Part shown: positions 8,873 through 16,746 of the stretch, piece by piece | Layout: the number at the start of each line of letters is the position of its first letter | Position numbering within the stretch: the stretch's first letter is position 1 | Assembly: GCA_964446585.1 (NCBI GenBank) | Contig: CAYUPI010000038.1 | Coordinates: 1-55,459, forward strand | Source of the DNA: CAYUPI01 sp964446585 | GTDB taxonomy: Bacteria; Verrucomicrobiota; Verrucomicrobiia; Limisphaerales; UBA8199 | Length of the DNA: 55,459 bases | Direction: 5' to 3' | Made by a program: the position numbers and the translations under genes | Notes under the pieces: generated by a model | Database searches by the model: none | The model's input: the letters and a program-made list of their open reading frames with translations, nothing else | What the model was told of the DNA's origin: nothing

Positions 8873-9907
8873 GTGACGAGTGCCCTGACAGGTGCTAACC
8901 TCTTTGGTATGACAACGATGACCGAATCGATCAGGCCCGAGACGAAACCAGCCCTCAGCCAACTGGACCAGCTCAAACGCTTCACCACTGTCGTCGCCGA
9001 TACGGGCGACTTCGCAACACTGAAGGAATACGCGCCACGCGACGCAACCACGAATCCTTCTCTCATCCTCAAAGCGGCCCAATTGCCTGCCTACCAGAGC
9101 CTGGTGGACAAGGCCATTGCGGACAATCAGCGCAGTGGCACGACTGGCGAGACCTTGCTGACCCGGATCATGGACGATTTGCTCGTGATATTTGGCGTCG
9201 AGATTCTGAAGGTCGTACCGGGCAGGGTCTCGACCGAGACGGATGCCGATTTGTCGTTCGACATACAGGGCTTAATCGAGAAAGCGCGGCGTTTTATTTC
9301 CCTTTATCAAAACCAGAACATCGGCCGTGAGCATATCCTGATCAAGATTGCCTCGACGTGGGAGGGTATTCGGGCCGCCGAAGTTCTTCAGCGCGACGGT
9401 ATCAACTGCAACATGACATTGTTGTTTTCCTTGCCGCAGGCCGTTGCCTGCGCCGAAGCCGGGGCTCGACTAATTTCGCCGTTCGTGGGACGCATCCTCG
9501 ATTGGTACAAGGCAAAAGCCGGCAAGGATTTTGCACCGGCGGAGGACCCCGGCGTTCTGTCCGTCCAGGAGATTTATGCCTACTACAAGAAGTTCGGCCA
9601 TGAAACGGAAGTCATGGGAGCAAGTTTCCGCAGCAAAGGCGAGATTCTCGAGTTGGCCGGGTGCGACCTTCTTACGATCAGCCCGCAGTTCTTGAAAGAC
9701 TTGAAGGAGAGCACTGAGACGATTGAGCGCAAGCTTGATCCGTCCACAGCCCGCGGTAGCAAACTCGAGAAAATGGAACTCGACGAAAAGAAATTCCGCT
9801 GGCAGTTAAACGAGAACGCCATGGCGACGGAAAAGCTGGCCGAGGGTATTCGCCTCTTCAACGCAGATGCGGTGAAACTTGAGAACTACATCGCTGCCAG
9901 GTTGTAA
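8873..9907 (+). CDS. tal: transaldolase (TalA/TalB type)
   Basis: Transfers a dihydroxyacetone unit between sugar phosphates in the non-oxidative pentose phosphate pathway. The Schiff-base lysine is K158 in HILIKIASTWEG; DATTNPSLIL marks the N-terminal barrel strand and CNMTLLFS the following active-site region. I chose the GTG at 8873 because AAGGAG (8862-8867) lies 5 nt upstream, giving 344 residues; the ATG at 8909 (332 residues) also keeps all conserved sequence. Divergent from the Gfo/Idh/MocA gene. Confidence 0.93.
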   Translation: MTSALTGANLFGMTTMTESIRPETKPALSQLDQLKRFTTVVADTGDFATLKEYAPRDATTNPSLILKAAQLPAYQSLVDKAIADNQRSGTTGETLLTRIMDDLLVIFGVEILKVVPGRVSTETDADLSFDIQGLIEKARRFISLYQNQNIGREHILIKIASTWEGIRAAEVLQRDGINCNMTLLFSLPQAVACAEAGARLISPFVGRILDWYKAKAGKDFAPAEDPGVLSVQEIYAYYKKFGHETEVMGASFRSKGEILELAGCDLLTISPQFLKDLKESTETIERKLDPSTARGSKLEKMELDEKKFRWQLNENAMATEKLAEGIRLFNADAVKLENYIAARL

Positions 9908-9957
9908 TTCCCCGCCGAGCTGTCCACCCTTGATACGCAGCCAACACCCGGCTGACT

Positions 9958-9991
9958 CGCAGGGTAGGGGATAGAACAATCCCACTCTGCG
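9958..9991. repeat. imperfect hairpin after tal
   Basis: CGCAGGGTAGGGGAT (9958-9972) pairs with ATCCCACTCTGCG (9979-9991), with a 2-nt bulge and a 6-nt loop. It lies 50 nt after the tal stop in a 266-nt gene-free stretch. No T-run follows, so it may be a repeat rather than a terminator. It shares CCCACTCTGCG with a hairpin at 20008. Confidence 0.4.
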
Positions 9992-10173
9992 AACTGCAAA
10001 TTGCAAAGGCGCGCCCTGGAGACCTTGCAAGATGCACGACCATACCGGCCATACGAGTTAGAGCAATTCTTCAATATTGCTCCTAACGGTTTGGCGTTTA
10101 CCCACTTGCGCGCCAGCTCCTTCGTTTGGCCCAGCCTAAGCTTCGCCAAAATGGATCAAACGAAAGGACTACT

Positions 10174-11205
10174 GTGAAAACGACTGGCAGATGGTTTCTG
10201 ATCGGGTTGGCATTCGGCCTGGCATCCAGCGTGATAAGCGCGCGAGCCGGCCTTGAGGTCTCCGGGTCTATCAGCATTCAGGCTGAGGCTGACTTTCGCG
10301 CACCATTGGTGCCAATTGGGACGTGGGTTTCCGTAGGTGCCTACGGACAGTGCTGGCGCCCGGCAAGCGTTGCCGTGGAATGGCGGCCTTATTGTTCCGG
10401 ACACTGGGTGTGGACCGATTGCGGCTGGTACTGGGAGACTGACGAACCCTGGGCGTGGGCCTGCTACCACTATGGTTGTTGGGTGTACGACCCGACGTAC
10501 TTCTGGATTTGGGTGCCAGGAGTTCAATGGGCGCCCGCCTGGGTTTCCTGGCGCGTCGGCGGCGGCTACATCGGCTGGGCTCCGCTCGCGCCACCAGGCA
10601 TCAGGGTAACCGTCTCCGGCCCGCAATTCGTGTTTGTTGAAAGTGGCAGGTTCACCGAACCGATTCAGCCATCGAAGGTTGTCGTGAACAACACGACGAT
10701 CATCAATCAGACCAGAGTCATCAACAATTTAAGGCAGGAAACCAGAACCGTGGCTGGCTCGACGCCGCAAAAGGTGTTTGTCAATGAAGGGCCGGGAGTT
10801 GAGACCGTTCAGAAAGCGACGGGCAAACACTTGGCGGCCAGGCCGGTTCGTGAACTGGTGCGAAACGCACCTGTCCCCTCGCCACGGCCAGCGACGACAG
10901 TCGATTCTAAGAAACCGGCTCCCACTGCCCCGATGGAGAGGCCGGACGCGCCGCGGAGCCACGACCTCAAGCCGCGTGAGGGCCAGGCGCACGGCCTATC
11001 CGCTCCGCGCCACGAACAGGCGAAACCGGAGCGACCTAAGGAGCATCTTGCACCGCCTGCGAACGGACACCCAGGTGTCCCGCCACAGCCAGGCAAGCCT
11101 CCCAAACCACCGAAAGAGCCCGGAGAAGGCAAGGGCTATGGCTCCGAGAGCGATCCGAAAGCAAATGGACATGAAAGCCAAGGCCACGGGAAAGACAAAT
11201 TATGA
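10174..11205 (+). CDS. DUF6600-type Trp/Tyr-rich exported protein with Pro-rich tail
   Basis: 343 residues. The GTG at 10174 is preceded by AAAGGA (10163-10168) at 5 nt and opens MKTTGRWFLIGLAFGLASS, a good signal peptide ending near ARA. Residues about 60-150 are full of W, Y, G and P (SGHWVWTDCGWYWETDEPWA, VQWAPAWVSWRVGGGYIGWA), as I recall for DUF6600. The last third is Pro/Lys/Gly-rich and probably disordered, as in wall-interacting proteins. Function unknown. First of a plus-strand envelope-protein cluster upstream of a two-component system. Confidence 0.8.
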   Translation: MKTTGRWFLIGLAFGLASSVISARAGLEVSGSISIQAEADFRAPLVPIGTWVSVGAYGQCWRPASVAVEWRPYCSGHWVWTDCGWYWETDEPWAWACYHYGCWVYDPTYFWIWVPGVQWAPAWVSWRVGGGYIGWAPLAPPGIRVTVSGPQFVFVESGRFTEPIQPSKVVVNNTTIINQTRVINNLRQETRTVAGSTPQKVFVNEGPGVETVQKATGKHLAARPVRELVRNAPVPSPRPATTVDSKKPAPTAPMERPDAPRSHDLKPREGQAHGLSAPRHEQAKPERPKEHLAPPANGHPGVPPQPGKPPKPPKEPGEGKGYGSESDPKANGHESQGHGKDKL

Positions 11206-11313
11206 CCAGCTCAGGCGGACGCGCGAGCCAGTGCTGGGGCAACGAGGCACGTCGCGCGTTCCGCCCACGAAATTTAAGACAGCTCACCCAACCAAAACCA
11301 AACCAACGAACAA

Positions 11314-11578
11314 CATGAAAACCAAAACCGACAGCACAATCAGTTTCAAGGCGATGAAACTAGGCCCCATTCAATGGTTCGAGGATCATCCATTTGCGGT
11401 CGAGATCAAGGAGGCCTTCGGAATTGCAAACAGATGTCATCCAACGAAGGCGAAAAACAAAAAGCCAAGGAGTCGCCACGGCAGCCGCGCTCACCTGCCG
11501 TGGAACCGGGAGGTTGCGGTCCAGCCGCAATCCCCCGGTCAATTTCTGCAAAACACAACAATGGAGTCAAACACATGA
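11314..11578 (+). CDS. small hypothetical protein upstream of the lipoprotein
   Basis: An 87-codon frame from the ATG at 11314 (MKTKTDSTISFKAMKLGPIQ, then WFEDHPFAVEIKEAFGI), with a basic C-terminal half. Its TGA overlaps the ATG of the following lipoprotein gene (ATGA at 11575-11578), which favours translational coupling. There is no clear Shine-Dalgarno sequence; the start sits in an A/C-rich leader. The C-terminal part (QPQSPGQFLQNTTMESNT) looks less protein-like. It could be real or a chance frame. Confidence 0.4.
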
Positions 11579-12189
11579 AACTAAGCCATCAAATCACAAC
11601 AGTCGCGGCTCTGGTCACTTTGGCAGGTTGCAGCTCAAGCGACCAAAGCAGCAGCGAAAAACAATCGGGCAATCCTGCCCCGGCCCAGGAGGCCCGTGAA
11701 CAACCGAAAGATACAGCGCTGGCAACTGCCCCACCAAAGGATATCACGCCAGCGCCGCCCCTTGCGGCCAATCCCTCGCCGCCCCCTGACCTGAGCGCAC
11801 CGGCACCCGCCGCGCCCGCGCCTACTCCACCCGCGACTGTTGCGCCGCCTGTCGTACCCGCAGCAGAGGCCAAACCAGCGGCTCCTTTGGCAAACGCACT
11901 GTCGGAGACCAAGGACGAATTCATGACGTCCATGGACAAGAAACTGGCGGACCTGGACGCGAAAATGGCTGAATTGGCCCAGAAGTCTGAAGGCTATAAA
12001 GACGCTGCCAAGGTCGAGGCAGATAAGGCTCTCGTCACACTTCGCGAACAACGTGACAAAGCAAAACAGAAATGCGACGAAGCCAGGACCACGACCGCTG
12101 ACTCCTGGAAGGACCTCAAAGCCGGTGTTGAACTGGCCATTAATGAGCTGGAAGCGGCCTACGAAAACGCCAAGTCAAAATTCAACTGA
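11575..12189 (+). CDS. lipoprotein with Pro/Ala linker and C-terminal coiled coil
   Basis: 204 residues. The ATG at 11575 has GGAG eight nt upstream. The signal MKLSHQITTVAALVTLAGCS carries the lipobox LAGC, so Cys19 should be lipidated. A Pro/Ala-rich linker (residues about 45-105) could span the periplasm; the last 95 residues form a long charged helix (DKKLADLDAKMAELAQKSEG and on). Likely an envelope structural or wall-binding protein; no known family recognised. It sits between the DUF6600 and DUF3568 genes. Confidence 0.7.
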   Translation: MKLSHQITTVAALVTLAGCSSSDQSSSEKQSGNPAPAQEAREQPKDTALATAPPKDITPAPPLAANPSPPPDLSAPAPAAPAPTPPATVAPPVVPAAEAKPAAPLANALSETKDEFMTSMDKKLADLDAKMAELAQKSEGYKDAAKVEADKALVTLREQRDKAKQKCDEARTTTADSWKDLKAGVELAINELEAAYENAKSKFN

Positions 12190-12201
12190 AGCGCCGAGGA
12201 C

Positions 12202-12226
12202 AGGGACAGGCCTTGTGCCTGTCTCT
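12202..12226. repeat. hairpin after lipoprotein gene
   Basis: AGGGACAGG (12202-12210), 7-nt loop, CCTGTCTCT (12218-12226): nine pairs with one G-T wobble, 13 nt after the stop. A short U-poor tail follows, so termination is possible but not convincing. Confidence 0.45.
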
Positions 12227-12274
12227 GGCCTTCGGTTGCGACAACGGGCTAACACCGTCGAGAGAAAGGAATGT

Positions 12275-12706
12275 ATGAAAACGACCACGAAACCAAATCG
12301 CGCTCATTTTGCCATCACACATCGGATGCTCACCTTGGGACTCAGCATGACGCTGCTGTTTCAGTGCGGGTGCGCTGCCCTGTTAGTGGGCGGGGGCGCC
12401 GCTGTCGGCGCCGGCGGTTACGCCTACGTAAGAGGAGAGCTCAAATCCACACAGGGCGCTTCCTTCGATCGCATGTGGAACGCCACCCAGGCGGCCATGA
12501 AGGATTTGGGCTATGTTGCGTCCGAGGAGACAAAGGATATATTCAAGGGACAGTTGATCGCGCGGACGGCGGAAAACAAGAAAATCAGTCTTCACCTGAA
12601 ACGACTGTCGGATAATTCCACCGAGATGAGAATTCGGGTCGGGATTTTTGGCGATGAAGCGCTTTCGAGGCTGATTCTGGAGAAGACCGAGAAGGAGCTA
12701 TCCTGA
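12275..12706 (+). CDS. DUF3568-like lipoprotein
   Basis: 143 residues. AAAGGA (12265-12270) lies 4 nt before the ATG at 12275. The leader is long, with a hydrophobic core LGLSMTLLFQCGC; the lipobox cysteine is followed by AALLVGGGAAVGAGGYAYVR and GELKSTQGASFDRMW, which I recall as the DUF3568 pattern. The C-terminal half is a compact alpha/beta domain (KISLHLKRLSDNSTEMRIRV). Probably anchored in the outer membrane. Function unknown. Confidence 0.75.
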   Translation: MKTTTKPNRAHFAITHRMLTLGLSMTLLFQCGCAALLVGGGAAVGAGGYAYVRGELKSTQGASFDRMWNATQAAMKDLGYVASEETKDIFKGQLIARTAENKKISLHLKRLSDNSTEMRIRVGIFGDEALSRLILEKTEKELS

Positions 12707-12798
12707 GTGCGTGGGCCCGATTCATTCATCAAGCTGGCCGATCCAACGCGCCACAAAGTTTCTCGCGCGAAGGTTGATGATCAGTTAAATTGGCTGCG

Positions 12799-14211
12799 AT
12801 GCAGCCAAAAAGTCCAAGTCGGCACATGGATGTACTGATCATCGATGACGCAGAGAATATTCGCCGCACCACTGCGGTCGTGCTGGAAGCGATGGGCCAC
12901 AAGACCGCCGCGGCTGCGGAGGGAGCCACGGCGCTCAAGCTGATGGAAAGCGAGGATTTCGACCTCGCATTCCTCGACCTAAAATTGGAGAGTGAGTCGG
13001 GACTCGATTTGCTGCCCGAACTGCTCAAAGTGAACCCAAGTTTGGAGGTTGTGGTCTTCACCGCCTACGCGTCCATCGAAACGGCGGTCGAGGCGATGCG
13101 GCGAGGAGCGGTGGACTACATTCCCAAGCCGTTCACGCCCGAGCAGATCCGCCGCGTTCTGCTCCGCATCACCAAATCCCGCAAGCTCGAGGAGCGCGTC
13201 GCCGAACTGGAGTCTAGGTTATCGTCGGATGCGCCGGCAACGGATCTGGTGACGAGCGAGCCTGCAATGCAGCAGGCATTCGAACTGGCGCTCAAGGCCG
13301 CCGCCACGCCGGCCACCCTCTTGCTTCTCGGGGAGAGCGGCACCGGGAAGACGGTGCTCGCACGAGCAATCCATGCCAATAGCCTGCAAAAAGACAACGC
13401 CTTCGTCACTGTTAATTGTCCCAGTTTGTCCCGTGAACTGCTCGAGAGCGAACTCTTCGGCCACGTCAAAGGATCCTTCACCGGGGCGGTGAGCGATGCT
13501 TCGGGCAAAGTGGCGGTGGCTGACGGCGGCACACTGTTCCTCGATGAGATCGGCGAGCTCCCCCTCGAGATTCAACCCAAACTCCTGCGGCTGCTGCAGG
13601 AAAAGGAGTATGAGCGCGTCGGAGAGGCCAAAACGCGTCACGCCAACGTGCGCGTGATTTCCGCCACCAACCGGGACCTGGAAAAGGCAGTGCAGGAAGG
13701 CCGGTTTCGTGAAGATTTGTTTTACCGGCTGAATGTGATCTCTGTCCATGTTCCGCCCCTGCGCAAACGGTTGGCGGATTTGGAAACCATCGCTGAGAGT
13801 TACCTGCAGTTCTTTGCACGAGCTTGCGGCAAGCGGGTAAAGGGTTTCTCGAAGGAGACGCTGAGAGGGCTTCGGCAATATTCCTGGCCGGGCAACCTCA
13901 GAGAACTGCGCAACGTCGTGGAGCGAGCAGTGATCCTGGTCGGTGGCGATCAGATCCAATTGAGCGACCTGCCGGAGAAGCTCAGCCAATCCGCAAGCTG
14001 CGCCAGAATAGAGCCAGCTGAAGTCGGCGCCATGACGACACTCGAGGCGCTGGAGAAAGAACACATCGCCCGGGTTATCCAGCAGTCCGCCACTATGGAG
14101 CAAGCCGCCGAGGTGCTCGGCATCGACCCCGCCACGCTCTATCGCAAACGGAAGAAAATGGCCGCCGAGCCAGCCCCGGCTGAGTCAGCAGCCACCCAGG
14201 CCGCGGCCTGA
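12799..14211 (+). CDS. sigma-54-dependent response regulator, NtrC/AlgB type
   Basis: 470 residues from the ATG at 12799 (another ATG at 12826 is possible). Receiver 10-125 with DD early and phosphoacceptor D60 (AFLDLKLESESG), K in YIPKPF. AAA+ domain: Walker A GESGTGKT 178-185, sigma-54 contact loop GSFTGA 225-230 (family norm GAFTGA), Walker B LFLDEIGE 246-253. The C-terminal Fis-type HTH ends in VLGIDPATLYRKRKKM. The downstream kinase has a KinB-like sensor, so this is probably the AlgB-like partner, acting on sigma-54 promoters. No Shine-Dalgarno sequence seen. Confidence 0.92.
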   Translation: MQPKSPSRHMDVLIIDDAENIRRTTAVVLEAMGHKTAAAAEGATALKLMESEDFDLAFLDLKLESESGLDLLPELLKVNPSLEVVVFTAYASIETAVEAMRRGAVDYIPKPFTPEQIRRVLLRITKSRKLEERVAELESRLSSDAPATDLVTSEPAMQQAFELALKAAATPATLLLLGESGTGKTVLARAIHANSLQKDNAFVTVNCPSLSRELLESELFGHVKGSFTGAVSDASGKVAVADGGTLFLDEIGELPLEIQPKLLRLLQEKEYERVGEAKTRHANVRVISATNRDLEKAVQEGRFREDLFYRLNVISVHVPPLRKRLADLETIAESYLQFFARACGKRVKGFSKETLRGLRQYSWPGNLRELRNVVERAVILVGGDQIQLSDLPEKLSQSASCARIEPAEVGAMTTLEALEKEHIARVIQQSATMEQAAEVLGIDPATLYRKRKKMAAEPAPAESAATQAAA

Positions 14212-14241
14212 TTGCCCCGTCCAGACGACCGCTTGCGTCCT

Positions 14242-16044
14242 ATGCTGCGCACGCGACTCTTTCTGAATCTGCTTCCCTTTGTGGTGACGCTTGGGGCTAT
14301 CGGTGTATATGCCATTGTGCTTTTCTCGCGTCTCGCCAACAGCGTGGATGCGACCGTGGCGAGAAACTACCGCAATGTTTTGGCCGCCCAGGCGATGACC
14401 GCGGCCCTGGCAGGAATGGAACGTGAAGCCTGGGCAGTAGCTGGGAACCAATCCGAGGCGAGCGCGGCGTTCGCGCGGCACCAGCAACGCTTTGAGGCAA
14501 ATCTGGCTATTCAATTGGAAGGCGCGCCAATGCCGCGCGAGGCGGAGAGCCGGCAGTTGGCCACTAATTATCAGGCGTATAAGGCGGCAATGGTGAAAAT
14601 GGGTGCTTCCTCAACGCCGGAAAATCAACGCCGAGTGTATGAGCAGGAACTCGTGCCGGCCGCTTTGCGGCTGAATGTACTGTTGGAGAAAATCCGAAAA
14701 CTGAACCACCTCGCGATCCTCGCCACCAGTGCCAAGATTCAGAAGGTAAATCTCGAGGCCAGCCGCTTGATGGAGATCGGCATTGCCGTGGCCTTGCTCG
14801 TTTCCGGTTACGCCAGCTATCGTCTCAGCCGGTCGATTTTGCGCCCCATTCAATCTTTGACCAAAGCCACGCGCGAATTGGCCGAAGGCAATTGGGGCCA
14901 GCCGGTGCCGGTCACATCTCGGGATGAGGTTGGTGAGCTCGCCCGGGCCTTCAACCGCATGGCCGCAAAACTCCAGGAATACCGCCAAAGCACGACTGCA
15001 GAAATCGTGCATCTTCACCGGGCGATGGAAACAACCCTCTCCTCGTTCCCCGATCCCATATTCGTGCTGGATCGAGCGGGTGCCATCGAGTTGAAAAACC
15101 CGGCGGCCGCGGATCTGGCGACGAACCTGCGCCTGAACAGCGAGCTGCCCGGCCGATTGAAAGGTCTCGCCGACAAAACTCTTGAAACTGGGGAGAATTT
15201 CCTTCCTCAGAGCTTCAAAGAAGTTGTCTCCTACCGAGTCAACGGGGCGGATAAGTTCTTTCTGCCGCGCGTCCTGGCTATGCGTGACAAAGAGGACTCA
15301 ATGTTTGGCGTCGCGGTCGTGCTATACGACGTCACACGCTTCCGTCTGCTTGACGCAGCCAAGACCAATCTGGCGGCCACGGTCAGTCATGAGCTGAAAA
15401 CTCCCTTAACCAGCCTTCGGATGACGCTGCACATTCTTCTCGAGAAGACGCTCGGCCCCCTCGCGCCCAAACAGGATGAATTGCTCCAGGCCGCACGCGA
15501 CGACACCGAGCGGTTGCTCCGGATCCTGAACGACCTCTTGGATCTCGCTCGTCTCGACGAAGGGAACGCCGAATTGCGCACCGAACCCGTCGCGCCTGCC
15601 GACTTGCTGCAACGAGTGCTCGAGGATTTGTCGGACCTGGCTTGCGCCAAGGGTCTAAGCCTGAAGTGCTCGCCGGACCCAGACTTGCCTCCGGTCGCCG
15701 TGGATCGACAACGCATTGGGCTCGTGCTGAACAACCTTGTCATCAATGCGATCAAACATTCCCCGCTGGCGAGCGAGATAATCTTGCGCGCGGCCGCCAC
15801 TGGTGACGGCAGCGTCCGGTTCAGCGTCGCCGACCTGGGGCCAGGTATTCCAGAGGAATATCAGACCCGGATTTTTGATCGATTTTTCCGCGTGCCAGGC
15901 CAGACACGCAGCGGAGCGGGTCTAGGCTTGTCGATCGCTCGCGAAATCACCGTGGCGCATGGAGGACGAATCGGGGTGAAGAGTTCGCCCGGCCACGGCA
16001 GCACGTTTTATGTGGTTCTGAGAGCCGGCGAACCCGCCGCGTAG
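14242..16044 (+). CDS. KinB-like HAMP/PAS sensor histidine kinase
   Basis: 600 residues from the ATG at 14242, 30 nt after the regulator stop (a TTG at 14212 is also in frame). TM1 about 7-28, periplasmic helical sensor about 30-175 resembling the KinB sensor domain, TM2 about 177-195, HAMP 196-250, PAS about 255-375. HisKA has H383 in AATVSHELKTPLTSLRM. The ATPase domain has NNLVINAIKHS (N box), DLGPGIPEE (G1) and GAGLGLSIA (G2). Inferred to phosphorylate the preceding sigma-54 activator in response to an envelope signal. Confidence 0.9.
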   Translation: MLRTRLFLNLLPFVVTLGAIGVYAIVLFSRLANSVDATVARNYRNVLAAQAMTAALAGMEREAWAVAGNQSEASAAFARHQQRFEANLAIQLEGAPMPREAESRQLATNYQAYKAAMVKMGASSTPENQRRVYEQELVPAALRLNVLLEKIRKLNHLAILATSAKIQKVNLEASRLMEIGIAVALLVSGYASYRLSRSILRPIQSLTKATRELAEGNWGQPVPVTSRDEVGELARAFNRMAAKLQEYRQSTTAEIVHLHRAMETTLSSFPDPIFVLDRAGAIELKNPAAADLATNLRLNSELPGRLKGLADKTLETGENFLPQSFKEVVSYRVNGADKFFLPRVLAMRDKEDSMFGVAVVLYDVTRFRLLDAAKTNLAATVSHELKTPLTSLRMTLHILLEKTLGPLAPKQDELLQAARDDTERLLRILNDLLDLARLDEGNAELRTEPVAPADLLQRVLEDLSDLACAKGLSLKCSPDPDLPPVAVDRQRIGLVLNNLVINAIKHSPLASEIILRAAATGDGSVRFSVADLGPGIPEEYQTRIFDRFFRVPGQTRSGAGLGLSIAREITVAHGGRIGVKSSPGHGSTFYVVLRAGEPAA

Positions 16045-16089
16045 CACCGAGCCGCGTGGCCAGCATGGGTTTTGCCAGAGGTTCAAGGC

Positions 16090-16743
16090 TCAGGTTTCCT
16101 CGCCCTCGATCGGATTTTCCCAATCCGGATAAACCTCCGGCTTCAGTTCTCCTCGGCGTATCATTTCCTGCAAGTCGCGAATGATCGTGCGACGGGCAAC
16201 ACCAAACTCGCGCGCCAGGGCAGATATGTTTGGGCGCCCCTTCGCTCTCGTCAACCGCTCGCGGATCCGGTTTTGCCGGGCCAAGCGATCGGTCGAACGG
16301 CTGAACAGATCCAGCGCGTCGATGCGGTGCGAGCGTTCGAGCGCCTCAAATTGCCGCACCGCTTCGCGCTCGCCGCACTCGGTCAGCGCGGTTTCGACCG
16401 TGCGCTTGAGCGTGCGCACGTCCACGGGTTTAGTCAGGCAATAATGCGCACGGCGCGGACCCTGGAGCGCCTTCAGTTGCTGATGCACCTCCAAAGCACC
16501 CGACACAATAATAATCGGCACATGCGGCAACAATTCCTTTAACTGAGGGAGGAACGTCAGCCCGAGTTCGCCTTCGGCGAGGACGTGGTCGAGAATCAGC
16601 ACGTCTGGCTGGTGCCCCGGGATTTGCTCCAATGCCTGTGTCCCGCTCCTGGCGCGGATCAATTGATGCTTGTCCAACGCCTCCTCATAGATCTCGTATT
16701 GGAGGTCGTCGTCTTCAACAATGAGGATGGTGGCGGGGTTCAT
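16090..16743 (-). CDS. response regulator with C-terminal winged-HTH-like domain
   Basis: 217 residues. The receiver (1-125) has EDDD at 10-13, phosphoacceptor D52 in LILDHVLAEGELG and K in YCLTKPVD. The C-terminal region (about 150-200, LAREFGVARRTIIRDLQEMI) is a DeoR/HTH_11-like helix-turn-helix that should bind DNA. It follows the sensor kinase at 16747 after only 3 nt and is surely its partner. The usual LuxR or OmpR output domain is absent. Confidence 0.87.
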   Translation of the reverse strand: MNPATILIVEDDDLQYEIYEEALDKHQLIRARSGTQALEQIPGHQPDVLILDHVLAEGELGLTFLPQLKELLPHVPIIIVSGALEVHQQLKALQGPRRAHYCLTKPVDVRTLKRTVETALTECGEREAVRQFEALERSHRIDALDLFSRSTDRLARQNRIRERLTRAKGRPNISALAREFGVARRTIIRDLQEMIRRGELKPEVYPDWENPIEGEET

Positions 16744-16746
16744 TCG

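Noticed and set aside
8714..9082. N-terminal extension of the Gfo/Idh/MocA protein
   Set aside because: It is antisense to transaldolase, and the Tat signal at 8713 marks the true start.
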